Below, piece by piece: positions 1-6,955 of a DNA stretch of 8,270 bases (within the stretch, counting starts at the first letter, position 1; each line of letters opens with the position of its first letter). Both the position numbers and the translations under genes were made by a program. Below the pieces are notes generated by a model. It was not told where the DNA came from and made no database searches. It worked only from the letters and a program-made list of their open reading frames with translations. Where the stretch lies: assembly GCA_003244125.1 (NCBI GenBank), contig QHBL01000373.1, positions 875-9,144 of the forward strand, read 5' to 3'. The DNA comes from Chthoniobacterales bacterium. GTDB lineage: Bacteria > Verrucomicrobiota > Verrucomicrobiae > Chthoniobacterales > UBA10450.

Positions 1-227
1 GTGAAGAACGCGCACTCGCTAAAGTGCCGACCGGCAAGATCACCGCTGGTGAACTGGAGAAAGAGCACGGCCTTTTGATCTGGTCCTTTGACATTGCGAT
101 ACCGCATTCGAAGAACATCAAAGAAGTGCAGGTGAATGCGGTGACGGGGAAAATCGTGTCCGTGCAGACCGAGACGCCTGCCGATCAGGCAAAAGAAAAC
201 GCGGCGGACAAAGCAAATAGACAATAG
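1..227 (+). CDS. PepSY-domain protein, C-terminal part (5' end outside window)
   Basis: The reading frame is open from the first full codon at position 3 (EERALAKVPTGKI...) to the TAG at 225-227, so the gene begins upstream of the window. The GTG at 24 is probably an internal valine, because the codons before it already fit the domain. The visible 75 residues match the PepSY pattern: an Ala-rich helix, then 'GKITAGELEKEHG', a strand 'IWSFDIAI', and the closing 'EVQVNAVTGKIVSVQTE'. A charged Ala/Lys/Asn tail follows. PepSY domains occur in secreted or membrane proteins and are thought to bind or inhibit proteases or to sense the periplasm; no enzymatic role can be read here. Small PepSY proteins are often found near metal-efflux or two-component genes, and the next gene downstream is an RND pump, but a gap of about 560 nt separates them. 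The domain call is fairly sure, the role unknown. Confidence 0.8.
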   Translation, partial: EERALAKVPTGKITAGELEKEHGLLIWSFDIAIPHSKNIKEVQVNAVTGKIVSVQTETPADQAKENAADKANRQ

Positions 228-349
228 CGGAAAGGTTCTCTCCTCGGCTTCATTATTGCATGAGGTGGAGAATTCCGATCCTGCTTCCGTTGCTCTGCCG
301 GAGTTTTGCTCCGCCGCGCAGGGCGCATAGCAGTGACCGGTTGCGCTTG

Positions 350-397
350 CGTTGCGCGCGCTATCAGAACCTCGCTCTGCGATCGCCGCGCGCAACG
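350..397. repeat. Perfect 11-bp GC-rich inverted repeat
   Basis: CGTTGCGCGCG at 350-360 is exactly complementary in reverse to CGCGCGCAACG at 387-397. The 26-nt loop contains the 8-bp palindrome GCGATCGC (379-386). As RNA or extruded DNA this would be a very stable stem. It lies in the middle of a gene-free interval and has no T-tract after it, so it is not a typical intrinsic terminator. It could be a structured leader, a repeat copy, or a chance result of high GC content. The structure itself is directly visible; its role is unknown. Confidence 0.5.
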
Positions 398-641
398 GCG
401 GACTCGCCTCGCCCAGTTTCGTGCAGGCGGGCATGCTGCTGAATCGGCAGGTGACCTACAGCCGCGATTACGTCACGGTTGGCACCCATGCTGCCGACAA
501 CTTCACCGCCGTCTGTGAAATCGCGCCAACTCGCATTTCGAAAAAATCTAGGTGAAAACGCCACCTGGCGCGAGGCTCCAAAGGAAAATAACAAAAATGT
601 AAGCGAGGCACGTCCTTTTCCGACAGCTGGGTTTGTTTAGC

Positions 642-660
642 TAATGGTAAATGATAATTA
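642..660. promoter_or_regulatory. AT-rich imperfect dyad, possible operator/promoter of pump operon
   Basis: TAATGGTAAATGATAATTA has TAAT and ATTA ends as mirror arms, with 6 of 9 position pairs complementary. It sits about 130 nt before the first pump gene in an otherwise GC-rich window. It contains GATAAT (653-658), a fair -10 hexamer, but the -35 candidate 17 nt upstream (GGTTTG) is poor. The pattern loosely resembles Fur-family boxes, which are AT-rich dyads of about 19 bp. No regulator gene is in the window to support this. It is a weak suggestion only. Confidence 0.15.
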
Positions 661-791
661 AGCCTTCAGTATGTTGATGGCTGGATTCACTACGGCTGAC
701 GGTATGACGGCTGCTGGGAAAGAATCCGTATCGCTCATCCGGACAGGGTGACTCCGACTAGCGCTGCAGCTTTCTTTTGTTAATCACCTCA

Positions 792-2198
792 ATGTGGTTG
801 TCGTTGTCTTCGCTCTCTAGCCGTGTTGCACGGTTTGGCTTTGCGCTGGGGTTAGCAGTTGGCGGCTGTGTGCAGTTTCACTCGAAGGCGCTGAATGCGG
901 AGATGGGCGTAATAGCTTTGAGACAACGGTCGCTTGATGATCCGCAGTTTCGCCAAGTCGTGAGCGCGCGACACAAGGGCGGGGCCTGGACTTTCGATGA
1001 CCTCATTCTCGCCGCGTTCTATTTTAACCCGGAACTTAGCGAAAGTCGGGCACAACTCGGCCTTTCCGAGGCGGAGACGATTACGGCGGGTGAGCGCCCG
1101 AACCCAACGCTTAATTTCACGCCGGAGCGGGTCACCCGGACGATGCTTTTCCCCTGGACCTTGGGAGGGAACTTCGATGTGCCGATCGAGACTGCCGGTA
1201 AACGCCGTTTCCGTGTCGCCCAGGCGCGGAACCTGTCGGAAGCGGCACGGCTGAATGTTGCCACCACCGCATGGCGAGTGCGCGGTCGCGTTCGCAAAAG
1301 CGTTCTTGATCTCTACGCGGGGCGCGAGATCGCGCGCCAGATGCACATCCAGCAGGATATTCAGAGCGAAGGTGTGCGCATTCTCGATGCGCAGTTGAAG
1401 GCCGGTGCTGCCTCGCCATTCCAGCTCGCACAAGCGCGCACTTCGCTCAACCAGGCACAACTCGCGATTGGGAACGCCGAACGGCAGGCGGCCGAAGCGC
1501 AGGTCAACTTGGCGGAGGCGATCGGCGTGCCGAGCGAGGCGATCGGTCAGGTGCAACTGGCGTTCCCAGACTTCGAGAAACTTCCGCCCGCTCCTGATGC
1601 AGCGAGCGCGCAGCGTCATACTTTGCTGCATCGCGCGGACATTCTGGGCGCACTTTCCGAATACGCTGCGTCGCAATCAGCACTGCAGCTCGCAATCGCG
1701 AAGCAGTATCCTGACATTCATTTGGGGCCGGGATATCAGCTCGATCAGAACATCAACAGGTGGGCATTGGGGTTAAGTCTTGAATTGCCGATCTTGAACC
1801 AGCACCGTGGCGGCATCGCAGAGGCCGGGGCGCGCCGGCAGCAGGCGGCGGCACATTTTCTCACGGTGCAGGCGACGGCGTTGGCCGAGGTCGATCGCGC
1901 GCTTGCGGGTTATCGCACAGCGCGGAGTACTCTGGCAGCGGCCGACGCGCAAATTGGCGAGCTGCGCAAACAGGAGGAGTCGTCACGCGCGATGTTGCAA
2001 GCTGGTGAGATCTCTCGAGCCGATCTTGCCGCGATCCGGCTGCAATCCAGCGCCGCAGAACTGGCGCGGCTCGATGCACTGGTCAGGGCGCAGCAAGTGC
2101 TTGGGGATTTGCAGCAGGCTCTTCAAGGCGGCGTGGGGTTTTCTGAGCTCTCATTACAACAGCGAGTGCCGCCGAGCTTGAGCAATCACGCGAAATGA
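792..2198 (+). CDS. TolC/CzcC-family outer membrane efflux lipoprotein
   Basis: This is the outer membrane channel of the tripartite pump encoded here; family members trimerise into a beta-barrel plus an alpha-helical tunnel. From the ATG at 792 it has 468 residues. A signal sequence (hydrophobic FGFALGLAVGG) ends in a plausible lipobox with Cys26, so it is probably a lipoprotein like CusC and OprM. Two OEP repeats follow: about residues 67-260, opening with 'WTFDDLILAAFYFNPELSES', and about 280-445, including the typical 'GLSLELPILNQHRGG' (326-340). Long Ala/Gln/Leu-rich helices fill both. The N-terminal 'AGERPNPTLNF' and the modest length are CzcC-like. A TTG at 777 would add five residues; I prefer the ATG, although neither has a clear Shine-Dalgarno sequence. 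An in-frame TAG at 759 limits extension upstream. The next gene overlaps by 4 nt, so it heads the operon. The family is certain, the substrate unknown. Confidence 0.93.
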   Translation: MWLSLSSLSSRVARFGFALGLAVGGCVQFHSKALNAEMGVIALRQRSLDDPQFRQVVSARHKGGAWTFDDLILAAFYFNPELSESRAQLGLSEAETITAGERPNPTLNFTPERVTRTMLFPWTLGGNFDVPIETAGKRRFRVAQARNLSEAARLNVATTAWRVRGRVRKSVLDLYAGREIARQMHIQQDIQSEGVRILDAQLKAGAASPFQLAQARTSLNQAQLAIGNAERQAAEAQVNLAEAIGVPSEAIGQVQLAFPDFEKLPPAPDAASAQRHTLLHRADILGALSEYAASQSALQLAIAKQYPDIHLGPGYQLDQNINRWALGLSLELPILNQHRGGIAEAGARRQQAAAHFLTVQATALAEVDRALAGYRTARSTLAAADAQIGELRKQEESSRAMLQAGEISRADLAAIRLQSSAAELARLDALVRAQQVLGDLQQALQGGVGFSELSLQQRVPPSLSNHAK

Positions 2199-3259
2199 AC
2201 AAGCGAGTCCTACTCTCCGTTATCGGCCTCCTCGTTGTCGCTGGCATTCTGTACCGCTGCCACTCAGGCACCGAAAAGGACAAAGAAGCCGGTACGGAAG
2301 TGGAAGTGCAGGTAGGAAAGATCCAACGAGCGACCCTGCGCGAGTACGTTACCGCTTACGGCTGGGTCGAACCGGAGCCCGCCAGTGCAGGCAAACCGGC
2401 AGGCGCGGCGCAGTTGGTGCCGCTGACGCAGGGAGTGCTGGCGGAAGTGACCTGCTCCGAAGGTCAGCACGTCGATAAAGGCACCGTGTTATTTAAGCTA
2501 GACAGTCGCGTTGCCGATATCGCGGTCGAGAAAGCCCAAAAGGCGACTGAGTTCGCGACCGCTAATTACGAGCGGCAGCAGAAGATTCTTCCCAGTGGCG
2601 GCACATCGGAGAAAACGTTGCAGGAAAGCCAGCAGCAGCTGGCGGCGGCGCAGGGCGATTTGGCCACGGCTAAAACGGAGCAATCGCTTCTGCGCGTCGA
2701 AGCGCCATTCTCTGGCGTGATCACGCGTATTCTCGCGCGCCCTGGCGAAGCGGTGAGCACGACCACGCCGCTGGCCGATTTACTTGATCCCTCACGCCTT
2801 GTCGCCAGTGCTCAGATCGCGGCGGCGGAAATCAGCGCCTTGCACCGTGGACAGTCCGCCGAAGTGCGAGCCGAAGCCGACGCCAAACCTGTCGAAGCGA
2901 CGCTGAACTATGTCAGCCCCGCAGTTGACCCGAAGAACGGCACCGTGCTGGTGCATGTTGCGCTTCCGCCAGATTGCGGACTTTATCCAGGTCAATTCGT
3001 CACCTTGCGAGTGGTTACCCGCGAGAAAAAGGACTGCATCGCTGCTCCTGCCGAAAGCGTGTTCCGCGATGAGGAAGGCCATTCCGTCATCGGACTTGTG
3101 AATCGCGATAAGGCAACACTCACGCCAGTAAAGACCGGGTTGCGCGACGGCGCGCTGGTTGAAGTAGAAGGCGCGGGGATAAAGCCCGGCGCGACCGTCG
3201 TGACGGTGGGAGCGTACGGGCTGCCGAAGGAGACAAAGATTCGTGTCGCGACCAAGTAA
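2195..3259 (+). CDS. RND efflux periplasmic adaptor (HlyD/membrane fusion protein family)
   Basis: This adaptor bridges the inner membrane permease and the outer membrane channel. It has 354 residues. An N-terminal hydrophobic anchor (about 5-20) is followed by a charged linker. The first lipoyl half (about 75-103, 'GQHVDKGTVLFKLDSR') comes next, then an alpha-hairpin coiled coil (about 104-165, rich in Ala, Gln, Glu and Lys), the second lipoyl half (about 166-198, 'VEAPFSGVITRILARPGEAV'), a beta-barrel (about 200-275, 'GLYPGQFVTLRV') and a membrane-proximal domain (about 276-354). Cys22 does not sit in a good lipobox (residues LYR before it), so an uncleaved anchor is more likely. Its ATG overlaps the upstream stop as ATGA, implying translational coupling. 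Met1 is the only methionine and there is no His-rich metal-binding extension, so a CusB-like copper-handling role is not supported. Four cysteines (22, 87, 261, 281) are more than usual for this family. Confidence 0.94.
   Translation: MNKRVLLSVIGLLVVAGILYRCHSGTEKDKEAGTEVEVQVGKIQRATLREYVTAYGWVEPEPASAGKPAGAAQLVPLTQGVLAEVTCSEGQHVDKGTVLFKLDSRVADIAVEKAQKATEFATANYERQQKILPSGGTSEKTLQESQQQLAAAQGDLATAKTEQSLLRVEAPFSGVITRILARPGEAVSTTTPLADLLDPSRLVASAQIAAAEISALHRGQSAEVRAEADAKPVEATLNYVSPAVDPKNGTVLVHVALPPDCGLYPGQFVTLRVVTREKKDCIAAPAESVFRDEEGHSVIGLVNRDKATLTPVKTGLRDGALVEVEGAGIKPGATVVTVGAYGLPKETKIRVATK
3227..3232 (+). promoter_or_regulatory. Ribosome binding site that sets the GTG start of the RND permease
   Basis: AAGGAG lies inside the end of the adaptor gene and ends 10 nt before the GTG at 3243. 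It is the only strong Shine-Dalgarno sequence I see before a gene in this window. It supports a start at GTG 3243, which leaves a 17-nt overlap with the adaptor, and the next in-frame ATG would remove most of the first transmembrane helix. Confidence 0.6.
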
Positions 3260-6200
3260 CGGCGCTTCCATCGACAAACCAGTCTCCGGGCTTGGCAGCT
3301 TCGCGATCCATAATCGCCTTGCCATTACCTTCATCAGCATTGCGCTGTGTCTCGCCGGCATTTACGCCGCGCGCCGGATGTCATCGTCAGTGTTTCCCCA
3401 GACCAACTTCCCGCGCGTCGTCATTCTCGTCGATAACGGCGTCATGCCGGCGGATGAAATGATGGCGACCATCACCCGGCCAATCGAAGAGGCGATGAAA
3501 GATATTCGCGGCACTGTCGCCGTTCGCTCCACCACCGGCCGCGGCGCCGCCGAGATCAACGTCTTCTTCGATTGGCACGTCGACATGATCCAGAGCGAGC
3601 TCTACGTGCTCAGCCGGCTGGGACAGATTCGCGCCACGCTTCCATCCACCGCCGTCACGAACGTCTGGCGGCTCACCTTCTCTGCCTTCCCGATTCTCGG
3701 CGTCAGCCTCACCAGCCCCACCCGCGACATCACTGAGCTTTGGGAAAAAGCGCGCTATGATTTCAAGCCGCGCTTCCTGCGAATACCCGGCGTCGCGCGC
3801 GTGGATTTGGTCGGCGGCCGCACACCGGAGTATCACGTCGTCGTTGATCCGCTGAAACTTCAGGGCGCGGGTGTCGCTCTCTCCGACGTCACCGATGCGC
3901 TCGCAAAAAACAATGTCATCACTCCCAGCGGCATGTATCAGGAGCTCTACACGCTTTACCTGATGGTGGTGGATGGCCGCGTTCGCAACGCTGAGGACAT
4001 CGCCAATCTCGTGGTCACCGTAAAAGACGGGCATCCGGTGCAAATCCGCGATTTCGCCCGTGTTGAGCGCGCACCCGAGCCGGTCTTCAACGTCGTCACC
4101 GCCGATGGCGTGAACGCCGTCTTGTTGAACATACGAAGCCAGCCCGACGGCAGCACGCTCGACATCGCCGACGAGCTGAAAGGCATCATGGGCGAGCTGC
4201 GCAAGGAACTCCCACCCGACATGAAGCTGGCCTATTACTACGACCAATCGCTGCTCGTGCGCGCATCGGTGCGCAGCGTCTGGGAGTGCATCTTCTTCGG
4301 CCTGCTTCTCTCTGTTCTGATCATCTACCTCTTTTTGAAGAACTGGGGCACGACCATCACCGCCATCGTCGTCATTCCCATCACCGTCCTCATCACCCTG
4401 GTGGCGATGTGGATCGCGGGGCTCAGTTTTAATTTGATGACGCTGGGCGGGATTGCCGCCGCGGTGGGCTTGGTAATCGACGACGCCATCGTCGTTGTCG
4501 AAGCCATCTACGCCAAGGTCGCAGAAGGCCTTTCCAAGATTGAAGCAATCTCGGCGGGCATCGGTGGAATTTTCACCGCGCTGGTTGGTTCCACGCTCAC
4601 ACCGGTCGTGGTCTTCATTCCGCTCGCTTTCCTTGAAGGCATCACCGGCGTCTTCTTCCGGGCGCTCGCGCTCACGATGGTGGTCGCGCTGCTTACTTCG
4701 CTTGCGCTTGCCATCACCCTCACGCCTTCGCTCGCCGCTTGGTTTATCCGCGACCGCGCCCATCTTTTGCGAGGTCATGCGCTCTCAGGAGAGGGAGGTG
4801 GCCGGCTACTCCAGCGCGTGATTCGTCTGTACGAAAGTGGATTGCGCACCGCTCTTAATCTGCGCTGGATTACGCTTGCTGCATGCGGAGTGCTCCTCGC
4901 GCTTGGCGCTCTTTTGTTCATGCGCTTGGAAAGCGATTTTCTGCCGCCGATGGATGAAGGCGGCTTCGTCATCGATTACGTCGCGCCTTGGGGAACGAGC
5001 CTGACCGAGACTAACCGGCAACTGATGCAGGCGGAGAAAATTCTGCGTGCCGAACCAGACGTGGAAAGCTACTCGCGCCGAACTGGCGCACGCCTCGCCC
5101 TCGCCATTGCCGAGCCGAATACCGGCGATTTCCTGGTGAAACTCAAGCCCAACCGCAAACATTCAACCGATGAAGTGATTGCCGCTCTGCGCGCGAAATT
5201 TCACCGGGCAGTGCCTGGCGTTGAATGGGATTTCCCCGGCATTCTCAGCGATCTCGTCGGCGATCTGACCTGGTCGCCAAAACCCATCGAGATCAAACTT
5301 TACTCAACCGACCTCGACTTCCTGAAAACGAAAGCTCCCGAAATCGAGGAGAAGCTTAAGGATGTAAAAGGCGTGGTCGACACTTTCAACGGGCTCACCT
5401 TCACCGGTCCGACCATCAGCCTGCGCGTGCGACCCGCCGACGCGCAGCGCTTCGGTTTTAATGCTGACAGCATCGCCACTGCGGTGAACATCGCCATGCT
5501 TGGCCGTGTCTCCACCTCCGTTCTGGAAGGCGATCGTGTTATCGATATCCGGGTGGTGGTCGACCCCGCGCGCGTGAATCAACTTTCCAGCGTGCGCGAT
5601 CTTCCACTGCGCGCGCCTGATGGCACGCTGGTCAAGCTTTCGCAAGTTGCGACCGTGGTCGAAGAACCTGGCCAGCTCGAGCTTCGCCGGGAAGACTTGC
5701 GCCAGGATGTGGCTGTGACGGCGCGTCTGGAGAACCGCGATCTCGGCAGCGCGATGGCGGAAATCCGGGACAAACTGAGCAAAGACAAAACGATTCCACC
5801 GGGAGCGATTGAGTTCGGCGGCCTTTACCAGCAACAACAGGAATCGTTTCGCAATCTGCTGCTCGTGCTGGCGATGGCCGTCTTCCTCGTCTTCACCGTG
5901 TTGCTGATCGAGTTCCGTTCCTTTTACGAACCGATCGCGATCGTCTTCGGCGCGGTGCTCGCGCTCATCGGCACCGTCGCGGCGTTATGGCTCACTGACA
6001 CATCGCTCAACGTTGTCTCCTTCCTCGGAGCAATCATCGGCGTCGGCATTGTGGCGAAAAACGGCATTCTCATGCTCGACATGGTCGATCAACTGCGCGC
6101 CAGCGGTCTCGGCTTGGTTGACGCGCTCGTGCAATCCGGCCGGCGGCGCTTGCGCCCCGTGCTCATGACCTCACTCGCCGCCGCGCTCGGCATGCTGCCA

Positions 6201-6401
6201 TTGGCCTGGGGCCTTGGCACAGGCGCCGACATGTTGCGGCCGCTCGCCATTGCCGTTATCGGCGCGCTGTGCATCTCGGTTCTGCTTTCACTCATCGCCA
6301 CGCCCACCGTTTATCTGTTGCTGCGGCACGGGGACGGAACGGCTGACAAGCATGCCGCAGAGCCGGCGATCGAGCGCGAAGTGCCCGTGATCGCGCGCTG
6401 A
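3243..6401 (+). CDS. RND efflux inner membrane permease (AcrB/CzcA superfamily)
   Basis: This is the proton-driven pump of the tripartite system, 1052 residues long and full length for the family. It has the duplicated RND plan: TM1 (about 23-42), a large periplasmic loop with the porter subdomains (about 45-340), TM2-TM6 (about 344-500), TM7 (about 541-560), a second periplasmic loop (about 562-868) and TM8-TM12 (about 869-1027). The proton-relay residues are visible. Asp413-Asp414 in TM4 ('GLVIDDAIVVVEAIY') correspond to AcrB Asp407-Asp408, and Lys939 in TM10 ('GIVAKNGILMLD') to AcrB Lys940. 'RRRLRPVLMTSLAAALGMLP' marks TM11. The double Asp places it nearer the HAE-1 branch than the metal (HME) branch, which has a single Asp in DFGxxxDGA. 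Yet 'SDFLPPMDEGGFV' (564-576) and the CzcC-like partner resemble metal pumps. The GTG start is supported by AAGGAG at 3227. Function is certain at family level; the substrate is not predictable. Confidence 0.97.
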   Translation: MSRPSNGASIDKPVSGLGSFAIHNRLAITFISIALCLAGIYAARRMSSSVFPQTNFPRVVILVDNGVMPADEMMATITRPIEEAMKDIRGTVAVRSTTGRGAAEINVFFDWHVDMIQSELYVLSRLGQIRATLPSTAVTNVWRLTFSAFPILGVSLTSPTRDITELWEKARYDFKPRFLRIPGVARVDLVGGRTPEYHVVVDPLKLQGAGVALSDVTDALAKNNVITPSGMYQELYTLYLMVVDGRVRNAEDIANLVVTVKDGHPVQIRDFARVERAPEPVFNVVTADGVNAVLLNIRSQPDGSTLDIADELKGIMGELRKELPPDMKLAYYYDQSLLVRASVRSVWECIFFGLLLSVLIIYLFLKNWGTTITAIVVIPITVLITLVAMWIAGLSFNLMTLGGIAAAVGLVIDDAIVVVEAIYAKVAEGLSKIEAISAGIGGIFTALVGSTLTPVVVFIPLAFLEGITGVFFRALALTMVVALLTSLALAITLTPSLAAWFIRDRAHLLRGHALSGEGGGRLLQRVIRLYESGLRTALNLRWITLAACGVLLALGALLFMRLESDFLPPMDEGGFVIDYVAPWGTSLTETNRQLMQAEKILRAEPDVESYSRRTGARLALAIAEPNTGDFLVKLKPNRKHSTDEVIAALRAKFHRAVPGVEWDFPGILSDLVGDLTWSPKPIEIKLYSTDLDFLKTKAPEIEEKLKDVKGVVDTFNGLTFTGPTISLRVRPADAQRFGFNADSIATAVNIAMLGRVSTSVLEGDRVIDIRVVVDPARVNQLSSVRDLPLRAPDGTLVKLSQVATVVEEPGQLELRREDLRQDVAVTARLENRDLGSAMAEIRDKLSKDKTIPPGAIEFGGLYQQQQESFRNLLLVLAMAVFLVFTVLLIEFRSFYEPIAIVFGAVLALIGTVAALWLTDTSLNVVSFLGAIIGVGIVAKNGILMLDMVDQLRASGLGLVDALVQSGRRRLRPVLMTSLAAALGMLPLAWGLGTGADMLRPLAIAVIGALCISVLLSLIATPTVYLLLRHGDGTADKHAAEPAIEREVPVIAR

Positions 6402-6419
6402 GTTCGGAAGCCGAATCAG
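6398..6419. terminator. Small hairpin between convergent stop codons, possible two-way terminator
   Basis: The 14-nt gap between the permease TGA (6399-6401) and the secG stop (TCA on the plus strand, 6416-6418) contains TTCGG-AAG-CCGAA (6403-6415). With a single bulged G at 6402, the stem continues through the two stop codons themselves (CTGA/TCAG). There is no T-tract on either side, so it is a poor intrinsic terminator. A second perfect stem, CCGCGGCG/CGCCGCGG at 6425-6444 with a 4-nt loop, lies just inside the end of secG. Either could help separate the two converging transcripts. Confidence 0.25.
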
Positions 6420-6859
6420 GGAACCCGCGGCGGGGTCGCCGCGGCGGAGGCCGATGGCGTCGCCGTGAGTGCCGGCTGCTGCGCCACCGCACCGACGGCG
6501 AGATCAGATGGTTTTGCTGAGGTGCTCGGCGCTGGTGCAGGCGAGCCGGTCGCGGGCGCGGCGACAGGTTGGGCGGCGGCTCCGCGCATCAGCTCACGGC
6601 GAATGCTGCTGCCGCCGACGCTGCGATGCGCGTAAAGGACCGAGAGCAGAAACGTGACGACGAAAAACACGCCCGCCAGCCAGCCGGTGAATTTGGTGAG
6701 CACGTTAGTGGTCTGCGCGCCAAAAATATTTTCCGTGACACCGCCGCCGAAAGCCGCGCCCAGACCTTCGCTCTTCGGTCGCTGCATGAGAATGATGAAG
6801 ATCATCAAGAGCGCGACGAGGGCGTCGAGGCTAAGCAAGATGCCGATGAGAATGTTCAT
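6416..6859 (-). CDS. secG: Preprotein translocase subunit SecG
   Basis: SecG is a small inner membrane partner of SecY and SecE that assists SecA-driven protein export. The 147-residue product has two hydrophobic helices, about 3-25 and 57-77. Between them lies the family signature: 'MQRPKSEGLGAAFGGG' (25-40), then 'TENIFGAQTTNVLTKFT'. The Arg-Pro-Lys/Gly-Leu-Gly-Ala and FGAQT pattern leaves little doubt. After the second helix and a basic stretch (RRELMRG), the last 55 or so residues are a low-complexity Ala/Pro/Ser/Thr tail with no fold I can see; E. coli SecG is about 110 residues, so this is an extension. The ATG at 6857-6859 starts directly at the first helix, but no Shine-Dalgarno sequence precedes it. 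It is last in a minus-strand run after mazG and faces the pump operon end to end. Confidence 0.94.
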   Translation of the reverse strand: MNILIGILLSLDALVALLMIFIILMQRPKSEGLGAAFGGGVTENIFGAQTTNVLTKFTGWLAGVFFVVTFLLSVLYAHRSVGGSSIRRELMRGAAAQPVAAPATGSPAPAPSTSAKPSDLAVGAVAQQPALTATPSASAAATPPRVP

Positions 6860-6879
6860 GCGGGAGCGGAATATCGGCG

Positions 6880-6911
6880 AATCAGGAAATCAGGAAAGCA
6901 GGAAAGTAGGA
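6880..6911. repeat. Four tandem 8-nt units upstream of secG
   Basis: AATCAGGA, AATCAGGA, AAGCAGGA and AAGTAGGA follow each other without gaps, so the unit is AAKYAGGA with two variable bases. Read on the minus strand it is a run of TCCT-containing units in the secG leader, 21 to 52 nt before the start codon. AGGA resembles a Shine-Dalgarno core only on the plus strand, where no gene starts, so it is not a ribosome site for secG. I recall similar TTTCCTGATTTCCTG-type spacer repeats in GC-rich soil genomes, but cannot check this here. Confidence 0.6.
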
Positions 6912-6955
6912 ATTTTCACGGAATCTTTCCTGGTCCTCAGTGTCTCTTCCCTCCC

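Larger units (their letters stand above)
228..791. other. Gene-free interval between PepSY gene and RND operon
   Basis: I see no convincing gene in these 564 nt. Short open frames occur on both strands (for example 352-555 +, 260-442 + and 364-594 -), but none has a recognisable domain, a good ribosome site or a conserved-looking protein. The first part (about 280-540) is GC-rich and has coding-like texture, so a decayed gene cannot be excluded. The second part (about 580-780) is more AT-rich and is the likely location of the promoter for the pump operon. Just after the PepSY stop, 234-276 can form an imperfect hairpin (TTCTC/GAGAA and CCTC/GAGG pairings around a 16-nt loop) without a T-tract, which is a weak terminator candidate at best. 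A strong inverted repeat at 350-397 and an AT-rich dyad at 642-660 are listed separately. Confidence 0.6.

Noticed and set aside
234..276. Imperfect hairpin after the PepSY gene as an intrinsic terminator
   Set aside because: The stem is interrupted, the loop is 16 nt, and there is no T-tract.
379..386. GCGATCGC, the cyanobacterial HIP1 octamer
   Set aside because: It is a single copy in GC-rich DNA with no other cyanobacterial sign, so it is best explained by chance.
352..555. A plus-strand open frame in the gene-free interval (contains 'MLLNRQVTYSRDYVTVGTH')
   Set aside because: It looks faintly protein-like, but there is no ribosome site, no recognisable domain and stops at 328 and 334 just upstream. 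At most it is a relic.
852..1676. A 274-codon minus-strand open frame opposite the TolC-family gene
   Set aside because: It has no recognisable family and an Arg-rich composition, and it lies entirely under a well-supported gene.
3387..4778. A 463-codon open frame on the minus strand opposite the RND permease
   Set aside because: It is rich in Asp, Glu, Arg, His and Gly with no domain or hydrophobic core, as expected from reading the complement of a GC-rich gene. The permease on the other strand is unmistakable.
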